From contig CAIXPZ010000018.1 of assembly GCA_903921455.1 (NCBI GenBank), positions 1 to 12,929 on the forward strand: 12,929 bases of DNA, given 5' to 3'. The first letter of the stretch is position 1. Each line of letters opens with the position of its first letter. Shown here one piece after another: positions 1-6,521 of the stretch. The translations under genes were made by a program, and so were the position numbers. This DNA comes from an uncultured Verrucomicrobia subdivision 3 bacterium. GTDB taxonomy: Bacteria > Verrucomicrobiota > Verrucomicrobiae > Limisphaerales > UBA11358. The notes beneath the pieces are model-generated. The model had not been told where the DNA came from. It worked only from the letters and a program-made list of their open reading frames with translations, and ran no database searches.

Positions 1-12
1 CATCTAGCAGAC

Positions 13-88
13 TGGCACGGCAGGCAGGACTTGAACCTGCAACCAATGGTTTTGGAGACCACTACTCTACCAATTGAGCTACTGCCGT
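13..88 (-). tRNA. tRNA-Trp (anticodon CCA)
   Basis: Read on the minus strand, the sequence folds into a complete 76-nt cloverleaf. The acceptor stem is ACGGCAG/CTGCCGT, the D stem GCTC/GAGT, and the anticodon loop CTCCAAA has CCA in the anticodon position. The T arm is GCAGG-TTCAAGT-CCTGC, and the 3' CCA is encoded (TGG at 13-15 on the plus strand). CCA reads UGG, so this is tRNA-Trp. It lies 84 bases downstream of tuf on the same strand. In many bacteria tRNA-Trp stands between tuf and secE-nusG, so secE is expected just outside the window. A strong terminator hairpin separates it from tuf, and I see no good promoter between them. Confidence 0.97.
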
Positions 89-119
89 AACCGTCAAAAC
101 CACCGCCGCATCTACGGAC

Positions 120-157
120 AAAAAGGGAGCACGGAGGTTAAAAAACTCCGCGCTCCC
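120..157 (-). terminator. Rho-independent terminator after tuf
   Basis: On the minus strand GGGAGCGCGGAG (146-157) pairs over 12 bp with CTCCGTGCTCCC (125-136), with one G-U pair and a 9-nt loop. Five T residues follow directly (120-124 on the plus strand). It starts 15 bases past the tuf stop. The opposite strand has no T-run after the hairpin, so it acts in the tuf direction. It should limit read-through into tRNA-Trp. Confidence 0.9.
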
Positions 158-172
158 GAAACCTATTCGCCC

Positions 173-1360
173 TTAGGCGACGACTTCCACCACAATGCCG
201 GAGCCGATGGTGCGGCCGCCTTCGCGGATCGCGAACTTGAGGCCTTTTTCCATCGCGACGGACTTCTGCAATTCGATTTCCACCGAGACGTTGTCGCCCG
301 GCATCACCATTTCGACCCCAGCCGGCAGCGTGAGCGTGCCGGTGACGTCGGAGGTGCGGAAATAAAATTGCGGACGATAGTTCGTAAAGAACGGCGTGTG
401 ACGACCACCTTCATCCTTGGTCAAGACGTAAACTTCGCCCTTGAATTTGGTGTGGGGCTTAATGGAGCCGGGCTTGGCCAATACCATACCGCGCTCCACT
501 TCGTCCTTGGTCGTGCCGCGCAGCAGCACCCCGACGTTGTCGCCGGCGCTGGCAGAATCCAACAGCTTGCGGAACATTTCGATATCGGTCGCCACGGTTT
601 TGCGCGTGTCTTTCAAGCCGACGATTTCAACTTCTTCCATCTTCTTGAGAATACCGCGCTCAACGCGACCGGTCACAACCGTGCCACGGCCCTCAATCGT
701 GAACACGTCTTCGACGCACATCAGGAACGGCTTATCAATTTCGCGCGTCGGGTCAGGAATGAAAGTGTCCAGAGCTTCAAGCAAATCAGCAATCGCCTTT
801 TCACCTTCCGGCTTGCCCGCGAGGGCAGCCGTGGCGGAGGCGCGAATGATCGGCGTCTTGTCACCGGGGAAACCATACTTCGTGAGCAACTCACGGATTT
901 CCATTTCAATGAGCTCGAGCAAATCGGCGTCGGCCAAGTCAACCTTGTTCAGGCAGACAATAATGCTCGGCACGCCCACCTGACGGGCGAGCAGGATGTG
1001 CTCGCGCGTCTGCGGCATCGGGCCGTCAGCGGCACTCACCACGAGAATCGCACCGTCCATCTGCGCGGCGCCCGTGATCATGTTCTTCACATAATCCGCG
1101 TGGCCGGGGCAGTCAACGTGCGCGTAATGGCGCTTGGGAGATTCGTATTCAACGTGGGACACCGCGATGGTCACGGTCTTCGTTTCGTCACGAACCGTGC
1201 CGCCCTTGGTGATGTCCTTGTATTCAATCAAGGGCGCCATGCCTTTGCGGTTCTGCACCGCGACGATGGCGGCGGTCAAGGTGGATTTACCATGGTCGAC
1301 GTGACCGATGGTGCCGACGTTGACGTGCGGTTTCGTTCTTTGAAATTGCTCTTTGGCCAT
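173..1360 (-). CDS. tuf: Translation elongation factor Tu (EF-Tu)
   Basis: EF-Tu is a cytoplasmic GTPase that brings aminoacyl-tRNA to the ribosomal A site. At 395 aa it is the normal bacterial length. The order is a G domain (about 1-200), then beta-barrel domains 2 and 3 (about 210-395). G motifs seen: GHVDHGKST 19-27, DCPGH 83-87, NKVD 138-141 and SAT 175-177 (usually SAL). The switch I effector segment is unusual: the common RGITI is KTVTI at 61-65. The GTP-contacting Thr64 is kept, and the residues before it (GGTVRDET) differ from the usual form. The ATG at 1360 gives the standard MAKE start. No clear Shine-Dalgarno is seen; the leader is A-rich. It lies 38 bases downstream of tRNA-Thr with no terminator between, so the two are probably co-transcribed. 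Confidence 0.98.
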   Translation of the reverse strand: MAKEQFQRTKPHVNVGTIGHVDHGKSTLTAAIVAVQNRKGMAPLIEYKDITKGGTVRDETKTVTIAVSHVEYESPKRHYAHVDCPGHADYVKNMITGAAQMDGAILVVSAADGPMPQTREHILLARQVGVPSIIVCLNKVDLADADLLELIEMEIRELLTKYGFPGDKTPIIRASATAALAGKPEGEKAIADLLEALDTFIPDPTREIDKPFLMCVEDVFTIEGRGTVVTGRVERGILKKMEEVEIVGLKDTRKTVATDIEMFRKLLDSASAGDNVGVLLRGTTKDEVERGMVLAKPGSIKPHTKFKGEVYVLTKDEGGRHTPFFTNYRPQFYFRTSDVTGTLTLPAGVEMVMPGDNVSVEIELQKSVAMEKGLKFAIREGGRTIGSGIVVEVVA

Positions 1361-1398
1361 GTGATTTCGTGTGTTGCTTTTTTCGTTTTTGTTTTAAC

Positions 1399-1474
1399 TG
1401 GAGCCCAAGATCAGGATTGAACTGATGACCTCGTCCTTACCAAGGACGTGCTCTACCAACTGAGCTACTTGGGC
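1399..1474 (-). tRNA. tRNA-Thr (anticodon GGT)
   Basis: The minus strand gives a full 76-nt cloverleaf. The acceptor stem is GCCCAAG/CTTGGGC, the D stem GCTC/GAGC, and the anticodon arm CGTCC-TTGGTAA-GGACG has anticodon GGT. The T arm is ATCAG-TTCAATC-CTGAT, and the 3' CCA is encoded (TGG at 1399-1401 on the plus strand). GGU reads ACC and ACU. It lies directly upstream of tuf, an arrangement also known from E. coli thrT-tufB. It is probably the first cistron of the tRNA-Thr/tuf transcript. Confidence 0.97.
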
Positions 1475-1483
1475 ATCCAGAAA

Positions 1484-1511
1484 ATTCTAGTGTTCAAACC
1501 CAATCCGTAAA
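1484..1511 (-). promoter_or_regulatory. Candidate sigma-70-type promoter for tRNA-Thr/tuf
   Basis: On the minus strand TTTACG (1506-1511) is followed by a 16-base spacer and TAGAAT (1484-1489, 5 of 6 to TATAAT). This predicts transcription starting about 3 bases before the mature tRNA-Thr end at 1474. It fits between the upstream terminator and the tRNA. The -35 match is only moderate, so this is an inference from motif and position. Confidence 0.45.
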
Positions 1512-1516
1512 ACGAC

Positions 1517-1559
1517 AAAAAACCAACCCTCTCGGCTTTCTTCCGAAATAGAGAGGGTT
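1517..1559 (-). terminator. Rho-independent terminator after the SulP gene
   Basis: On the minus strand AACCCTCTC (1551-1559) pairs perfectly over 9 bp with GAGAGGGTT (1525-1533) around a 17-nt loop. A GG and six T residues follow (1517-1524 on the plus strand). It lies about 40 bases past the transporter stop and just upstream of the tRNA-Thr promoter, so it insulates the two transcription units. Confidence 0.85.
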
Positions 1560-1596
1560 TCGGTATTTGAATTTTTACGGCTCTGACGTTCGCAAG

Positions 1597-3324
1597 CTAG
1601 GTAATCGGTGACTGACTGTCAATAAATTTTTTATTTTTCTTTTGGTCAAGCAACTGCTGCGCCCGCAATAGGGAACTATCCATGTCCCCGCAGACATTAT
1701 GCTCGCCGATTTTGTCCATAAAGCCAGCCCGCATTAATGCAAACAAAGGTTGCGAGTGGGGTCCGCACAAAATCAAATCCTTCCGGTCGCGACGTAATTT
1801 CTCCAGCAAATCCTCCAACGCGTCCAAACCGGTCGCGTCGAGTGCCAGCACATCGCGCATCCGTAATATTAAAACTTCCGGCAACTGCCCCGCATCGCGC
1901 AGCGAAGTCTCCAGCTTGTCCGCCGCCCCAAAAAAGAACGCACCAAAAACACGGAAGACCATGACACCTTTGGGGATGATTTTCCCTTCTGTCTGCTGCC
2001 CCGGCGAATTGCCCTGCGTCACCTCCGCGTCCGGCTCCACTTGGGCCGTCTCCGCTAGCCGCTTCACCATCAGGGCCGACGCCAGGATCAGCGATGCGCC
2101 CACAGCCGTCGGCAGATCCACCAGCACCGTCAGCGCAAAGGCGCAAAGAAAAATGATCGCGTCGCTCTTCGGCCATTTGGTCAGCCGCTTGAACTGATGC
2201 CACTCGCCCATGCGCAGCGATACCACCACCAGCACTGCGCTCAACGCCGCCAGTGGAATGTGCTTTGCCAGCGGCGCCGCCACAAGCAAAATGAGCAGCA
2301 GCGTCAGGGCGTGGATCATTCCCGCCACCGGGGTCTGGCCGCCGCTGCGCACATTCGTCGCCGTGCGCGCGATCACGCCGGTTGTCGGCATCCCGCCAAA
2401 AACCCCCACCACGACGTTCGCGATGCCCTGCCCCATCAATTCCTGATTGGAATCATGCCGGTCGTCAATCATCCCATCCGACACCACCGCGCATAACAGC
2501 GATTCAATCGCGCCCAGCACCGCCACCGTCAGCGCCGCTGGCACCAGCGCACGCCACGCATCCAGCGACAGCGACGGCCAGTGCGGCAATGGCAGTCCGC
2601 GCGGCATTTCCCCAAACTGCGAGAACAGCGTTTGAATTCCCGCCTGTTCGCCCCAATGCAAATATTTCACCGCGAGCGAGGCCAGGACGATGACCACGAT
2701 GGAGCCCGGTAGTCGCCGGCCGAGTTTTTTCGGCCAGAACCAAATCGCCAGCGTCGCCGCCGTCGCCAGAAATACCGTCGGCCAGTTCGGTTGGAAATTG
2801 TCCGCCAGCACCCGTAATTTCCCGGGAAAATCTGCCGGCAACTTTTGCGGCAGCCCGAAGAAATCTTTTATCTGCGTGCTTAAGATGATGATCGCGATGC
2901 CGCTCGTAAATCCGGTCACGACGGGAAAGGGAATATATTTGATCATCGTGCCCAGCTTGCACGCGCCCAGCACAAACAAAATCACGCCCGCCATCAATGC
3001 GCAGACCACCAGGGCCTGGGGACCATGCAGTAAAACAATCGGCGCCAGCAGCGGTACGAATGCTCCCGCCGGCCCGCCGATCTGCACGCGAGAACCGCCC
3101 AAAAGCGAAACCAAAAAACCGCCGATAATTGCCGTGAAAATCCCGATTTCCGGCTTCAAGCCCGACGCGATCGCCAGCGCCAGCGCCAATGGCAACGCCA
3201 CGATGCCGACAATCAGTCCGGCCGTAAGGTCGGCAAAAAAAGTCTGCGCTGAATAATTTTTCAGCGTGTCAACGAGCTTCGGGCGGAATGAAAAAGCAAA
3301 TTTCACGTTTGGCGGAAGTGGCAA
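1597..3324 (-). CDS. SulP/SLC26-family anion transporter with STAS domain
   Basis: An inner-membrane inorganic anion carrier; the family includes sulfate, bicarbonate and other anion transporters, and the substrate cannot be read from sequence. It is 575 aa with many hydrophobic segments over about 30-420. Family motifs: QIGGPAGAFV 81-90 in the substrate-site half-helix region, E274, and the conserved stretch from DGMIDDRHDSNQE (283-295) through GQGIAN to GGMPTTGVIART (310-321). A cytoplasmic STAS domain covers about 451-560 with LDATGLDAL at 495-503. The TTG at 3324 has AAGGA just upstream with short spacing, and an in-frame TAA lies 9 bases before it. A GTG at 3306 (MKFAFSF) is the alternative start. 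It lies 90 bases after the recombinase gene, possibly in the same transcript, and ends at its own terminator. Confidence 0.92.
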   Translation of the reverse strand: MPLPPNVKFAFSFRPKLVDTLKNYSAQTFFADLTAGLIVGIVALPLALALAIASGLKPEIGIFTAIIGGFLVSLLGGSRVQIGGPAGAFVPLLAPIVLLHGPQALVVCALMAGVILFVLGACKLGTMIKYIPFPVVTGFTSGIAIIILSTQIKDFFGLPQKLPADFPGKLRVLADNFQPNWPTVFLATAATLAIWFWPKKLGRRLPGSIVVIVLASLAVKYLHWGEQAGIQTLFSQFGEMPRGLPLPHWPSLSLDAWRALVPAALTVAVLGAIESLLCAVVSDGMIDDRHDSNQELMGQGIANVVVGVFGGMPTTGVIARTATNVRSGGQTPVAGMIHALTLLLILLVAAPLAKHIPLAALSAVLVVVSLRMGEWHQFKRLTKWPKSDAIIFLCAFALTVLVDLPTAVGASLILASALMVKRLAETAQVEPDAEVTQGNSPGQQTEGKIIPKGVMVFRVFGAFFFGAADKLETSLRDAGQLPEVLILRMRDVLALDATGLDALEDLLEKLRRDRKDLILCGPHSQPLFALMRAGFMDKIGEHNVCGDMDSSLLRAQQLLDQKKNKKFIDSQSPIT

Positions 3325-3404
3325 TATTCCTTAAATTAAATTCTGCGCCATGCGCGGGAGAACACAACCCAATTTCCTTTGCAGAAATTGTCATTTGATT
3401 TCCG

Positions 3405-3427
3405 CCCGCGGACGTCACGCCCGCGGG
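3405..3427 (-). other. GC-rich hairpin around the recombinase stop codon
   Basis: CCCGCGG (3405-3411) and CCGCGGG (3421-3427) form a perfect 7-bp stem with a 9-base loop that holds the TGA stop of the recombinase gene (3415-3417). No T-run follows on either strand, so it is not a standard terminator. It could slow RNA decay or affect coupling to the transporter gene. Chance occurrence is possible in GC-rich DNA. Confidence 0.4.
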
Positions 3428-4392
3428 TGCGCCGCGTCATAAGCCCGCTTCAGCCGCTCCGTCGTGACATGCGTGTAGACCTGTGTGGTGATGAGGTGCG
3501 CGTGGCCGAGCAACTCCTGCACGCTCCGCAAGTCGGCGCCCGCGTCCAGCAGATGGGTCGCGTAACTGTGCCGCAACTTGTGCGGCGTCAAACCCGGATC
3601 CAGTCCGGCGATCACCAGATAATTTTTCAGCCGCCGCGAGAGCTGCAACGGCGAGAGCGGCGCCGCCCGCTTGGTATCCGCGCGAAAAACCGGCTGGATG
3701 CCCCCCGGGGGTTCCAATAAAACCGCCCAGTAATTTTGGATCGATCGCAGGGCCGGTGAGCCGATGGGCACGAGCCGTTCCTTTTTGCCCTTGCCGCGCA
3801 CCCGCACGATCTGTTCGTTGAAATCAATGTCCTCCACCCGCAGACCACAGAGTTCACTGACCCGTAGGCCGCACGAATAAATCGTTTCCAGCACGGCGAT
3901 GTCGCGCCAGCAAACTTCGGCCGAGATTGGGCGGCCCGGGCCCTGCTTTTGCTTTTGCGATTCGAGCAGTTTGGCCGGCGCGATGAGCAAATCTTCCATC
4001 TGCTGTTTCGTCAGAAATCGCGGGAGCCGCTTTTCCAACTTCGGCAGCGACAGGTTCTTGATCGGCATGCTTTCGACGATGCCATGCCGGATAAGAAACC
4101 GGTAAAATGTCCGCAGCGCCGAAAACCGGAGCTGCACCGCCGCCCGGCTCAAAGCATTTCGCCCCAGAAAACGCACGAAGGCGCGAAAATCATCGCGCTG
4201 CAGTGTTTCCCAAGTCGGTTCCGCCTTGCGTTCCGCCCGATGCCAGCGGGCAAATTCCTTCAGCGCCTGCGCATAATTTCGCTGGGTGTAAACCGACGCC
4301 CCGCGGTCGGTGGCCAGGTGCGCAAGAAATTTGTGCATCCACTTGTCGTGGATTTCAGTTGGCCCGCCAGCCGGTTCCGGGTTCGGTTTCAC
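3415..4392 (-). CDS. xerC: Xer-type site-specific tyrosine recombinase (XerC/XerD family)
   Basis: This family resolves chromosome dimers at dif sites, with the partner XerD or XerC and FtsK. The protein is 325 aa; Xer proteins are usually about 300. The N-terminal SAM-like DNA-binding domain covers about 17-110 and the catalytic domain about 125-325. All six catalytic residues are present: R177 (GLRVSE), K201 (RGKGKKER), H271 and R274 (HKLRHSYATH), H297 (LLGHA) and nucleophile Y306 (VYTHV). The C-terminal AYDAAHPRA resembles XerC more than XerD, so the symbol is a best guess. About 20 extra residues (138-160, rich in K and Q) precede the first catalytic Arg. The GTG start at 4392 overlaps the upstream stop as GTGA; an internal ATG (M19) would give a more usual N-terminus. 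No Shine-Dalgarno is seen. Confidence 0.93.
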   Translation of the reverse strand: MKPNPEPAGGPTEIHDKWMHKFLAHLATDRGASVYTQRNYAQALKEFARWHRAERKAEPTWETLQRDDFRAFVRFLGRNALSRAAVQLRFSALRTFYRFLIRHGIVESMPIKNLSLPKLEKRLPRFLTKQQMEDLLIAPAKLLESQKQKQGPGRPISAEVCWRDIAVLETIYSCGLRVSELCGLRVEDIDFNEQIVRVRGKGKKERLVPIGSPALRSIQNYWAVLLEPPGGIQPVFRADTKRAAPLSPLQLSRRLKNYLVIAGLDPGLTPHKLRHSYATHLLDAGADLRSVQELLGHAHLITTQVYTHVTTERLKRAYDAAHPRA

Positions 4393-5681
4393 GCGCGGCA
4401 GGTAAGCCGAAATTTTCCCGATGTCAATGGCGGCAGTTTTTCCACAGCCGTGACCGCAACTTGCTTTTTAAGCCGGAGTAGCCCCTCGATCTGCGCGGTC
4501 GCGACCCTCAGTTTTTCCGGGGCGGGGATTTCGCGGTCGGGAATGAATTGCATATCACAATCGCCGTTCTCGGCCTGTCGCAGTTGATAATGCGCGAGGC
4601 CGTCTACTTCGGCGAAACACCGGTCGATCTCCAGCGTCGTCACCCGCTGCCCGTCCGCGCGGCGCAGCGAATCGCGGGAACGTCCGTGAACCAAAAAAAT
4701 TGTCGCAGCGGGCGGCCCGCAATGTTCCACCAAGTCGCCGACGCGATAACGCACCAGCGGCATGACCTCGTTGGTCAACGTCGTCACCACCAGGTCGCCG
4801 ACCCCCTGCTCGTTCGGTTCGATAATTTCGTAAAAAACCGTGTCGAGACTGGCCTTCATCTCGCCACGCTCATTTTCCATTAGCAAATGGCCCGTCTCCG
4901 TCGAGCCATAAAGGTTAAACACCGGCACGGCGAAAACCCGCTGCAAGATTTTCCGGTGGACCACGCTCATAAATTCGTAGCTGCACAAAAGGAATTTAAC
5001 CGAGGGAAACTTGATCCCCTGCCGCTCGCAATAGCGCGCAAACCACACCCCATGGACCGGGTCCAGATCCAGAAATACCGGCGCCCATTCCAAGACTTCT
5101 TGCGCCATGCGGGCCAACTCTCCCTCGGTCAGCAGAAACGGAATGCGCGCTTGATTGATGAATAGCGTTGTCTCCACCGTCCGCGCCGCTTTGGAAGTGT
5201 AATTGGAAAAACACACCAGGCCGTTGCAGACTGGCGGCACGATGGTCGCCCGCCGGGCGCGCGGATGTTGATCCAGCACCCCGGCCACCAAACGATTCAA
5301 CCGCAGGATCCGGGCTTCCTGCTCGCTCCACCAGCCGCGACCGAATAGCACCGCCGTCCGCTCTTCCGAACTGCCGGAAGTATGCTCCAATTCCACCGAT
5401 TTGTCCGCCAGCATGGCGGCCAGATCCTGCCCGGCGCGCAGGAAATTATTGGGAAAGTTTTCCCGCAGTTCGCGTTTGCCGATCAGGGGGAAGCGCTGAA
5501 TATCATTCCCCGGCGCGGCCTGATACATCGGCAATTCGCGCCAGCGCGGCAGCTGTTCCTGCACGCGCGCCCACTGCGCCGTTTCACCCGCCAGTTCCGG
5601 AGTTGCCTGCATCTTGCCCATACCAATGCCCCATCTTTGAAACTTTTCCAGTGCCATCTTTGTTTTCCTGCCGCCACTCAT
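4389..5681 (-). CDS. Adenylate-forming enzyme, PaaK/CapK (phenylacetate-CoA ligase-like) type
   Basis: Probably activates a carboxylic acid with ATP to an acyl-AMP, perhaps onward to a CoA thioester; the substrate is unknown. From the ATG at 5681 it is 430 aa, normal for PaaK-like proteins. Motifs: phosphate loop HTSGSSEERTA 100-110, YGSTETG 258-264, RYRVGD 311-316, the hinge GRSRDSLRR 333-341, and a C-terminal LTSGKFR with the expected catalytic Lys423. The enzyme therefore looks intact. An upstream start at 5735 would overlap the hydrolase gene by 58 bases and is less likely. The ATG at 5681 forms an ATGA overlap with the hydrolase stop. An ATG at 5657 (MALEKF) has AGGA 8 bases upstream and is a real alternative. 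It overlaps the recombinase gene by 4 bases. Confidence 0.85.
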   Translation of the reverse strand: MSGGRKTKMALEKFQRWGIGMGKMQATPELAGETAQWARVQEQLPRWRELPMYQAAPGNDIQRFPLIGKRELRENFPNNFLRAGQDLAAMLADKSVELEHTSGSSEERTAVLFGRGWWSEQEARILRLNRLVAGVLDQHPRARRATIVPPVCNGLVCFSNYTSKAARTVETTLFINQARIPFLLTEGELARMAQEVLEWAPVFLDLDPVHGVWFARYCERQGIKFPSVKFLLCSYEFMSVVHRKILQRVFAVPVFNLYGSTETGHLLMENERGEMKASLDTVFYEIIEPNEQGVGDLVVTTLTNEVMPLVRYRVGDLVEHCGPPAATIFLVHGRSRDSLRRADGQRVTTLEIDRCFAEVDGLAHYQLRQAENGDCDMQFIPDREIPAPEKLRVATAQIEGLLRLKKQVAVTAVEKLPPLTSGKFRLTCRA

Positions 5682-6436
5682 AGAAAATCCAGGATCGCTC
5701 GCAGAAACAATTCCAGCTGGTCGGCATGAACCCAATGACCCGCTTCCGCAATGGTTTGGATTCGCGCCTGCGGAAATAGTTGGCGAATCAGCGGCTCATC
5801 CTCCGGGTTGATGTAATTTGACTTTCCGCTGCGGATGAAGAGCACCGGCTTCGCGCAAGGTCTCGGCGCCGCAATCGGATGGCACAGCTTTGGATAATTT
5901 TCAGCCAGGCCCGACAGGTTGATCTTCCAGAAAAACTCGCCGCCGGGATTTCGCCTTAGGTTTTTCAAGAGAAACCGGCGCAAGGCCAGATCCGGAATCG
6001 CCGGAGCGAGTGCCGCTTCCATTTCGTGGCGCGTTGAAAATGATTTCAGGTCAAGCGCCTGCAAGGCGGCAAAGATCGGGTCGTGTGCGGGCGCGTAGGC
6101 GCGCGGGGCCATGTCGGCGACGACGAGCTTTTCCACGCGTTCGGGAAATTGCAGGGCGAACTGCATTGCCGTCTTGCCGCCCATTGAATGGCCGATGATG
6201 CTGGCCCTCTCCATTCCGTGCGCCGCCATGAACTCCTGCACGTCCGCCGCCAGCAATGGATAATGGATTTCCGCGCTATGCGGCGATTGGCCGTGGTTGC
6301 GCTGATCCAGCGCCAGGACTCGGAATTTTACCGCCAGGCGTTGCGCGACGGGATGCCAGTTGTCCGAGGCCCCAAACAGCCCATGCAGCAGGATGACCGC
6401 CCTGCCCCGCCCGGATTCTTTGAAATGAAGCTGCAT
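5678..6436 (-). CDS. Alpha/beta hydrolase, YbfF/ABHD11-like esterase
   Basis: A 252-aa soluble serine hydrolase. It shares with E. coli YbfF and human ABHD11 the signatures HGLFGASDNW 18-27, DQRNHGQSPHS 44-54, GHSMGGKTAMQ 82-92, DMAP 108-111 and GHWVHAD 233-239. Nucleophile S84 and H234 are clear. D108, 24 residues after the Ser as I recall for the YbfF triad, is the likely acid. The family hydrolyses short acyl esters and thioesters; the true substrate is unknown. The ATG at 6436 is chosen because CGGAA stands 7 bases upstream, it gives the family's usual N-terminus, and a longer frame from 6547 would cross into the divergent gene. The stop overlaps the ligase start as ATGA, suggesting translational coupling and possibly a shared acyl substrate. 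Confidence 0.9.
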   Translation of the reverse strand: MQLHFKESGRGRAVILLHGLFGASDNWHPVAQRLAVKFRVLALDQRNHGQSPHSAEIHYPLLAADVQEFMAAHGMERASIIGHSMGGKTAMQFALQFPERVEKLVVADMAPRAYAPAHDPIFAALQALDLKSFSTRHEMEAALAPAIPDLALRRFLLKNLRRNPGGEFFWKINLSGLAENYPKLCHPIAAPRPCAKPVLFIRSGKSNYINPEDEPLIRQLFPQARIQTIAEAGHWVHADQLELFLRAILDFL

Positions 6437-6452
6437 GTGAATTTCCGCCGTG

Positions 6453-6481
6453 TTTGTATCAGTCCGTTCGCCGCCGCTCAA
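6453..6481 (-). promoter_or_regulatory. Candidate promoter for the hydrolase-ligase-recombinase unit
   Basis: On the minus strand TTGAGC (6476-6481), a 17-base spacer and TACAAA (6453-6458) resemble -35 and -10 boxes (4 of 6 each). Transcription would start only about 10 bases before the hydrolase ATG, giving a very short leader. Weak motif evidence; the position in the divergent spacer is the main support. Confidence 0.3.
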
Positions 6482-6484
6482 TGC

Positions 6485-6513
6485 TTGAAATTGGTCCGGC
6501 CAAGTAGAAGAAT
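6485..6513 (+). promoter_or_regulatory. Candidate promoter for the exported protein gene
   Basis: TTGAAA (6485-6490, 5 of 6), a 17-base spacer and AAGAAT (6508-6513, 4 of 6). The -10 box ends 8 bases before the ATG at 6522, so the transcript would be leaderless or nearly so. The absence of a Shine-Dalgarno motif before this gene agrees. The -35 box lies 3 bases from that of the opposite promoter candidate, back to back. Confidence 0.35.
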
Positions 6514-6521
6514 ACGCGCCC

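Noticed and set aside
74..1420. Long plus-strand frame over tRNA-Trp, tuf and tRNA-Thr
   Set aside because: It runs across two tRNA genes and antisense to tuf, so it is an artefact.
3415..4392. Phage or integrative-element integrase
   Set aside because: Length, conserved motifs and the HPRA C-terminus match housekeeping Xer proteins. No phage genes or attachment-site repeats are seen, and the gene is coupled to metabolic genes.
5682..5735. Earlier start for the adenylate-forming enzyme at 5735
   Set aside because: It would overlap the hydrolase by 58 bases. The ATGA overlap at 5681 or the AGGA-preceded ATG at 5657 is more natural.
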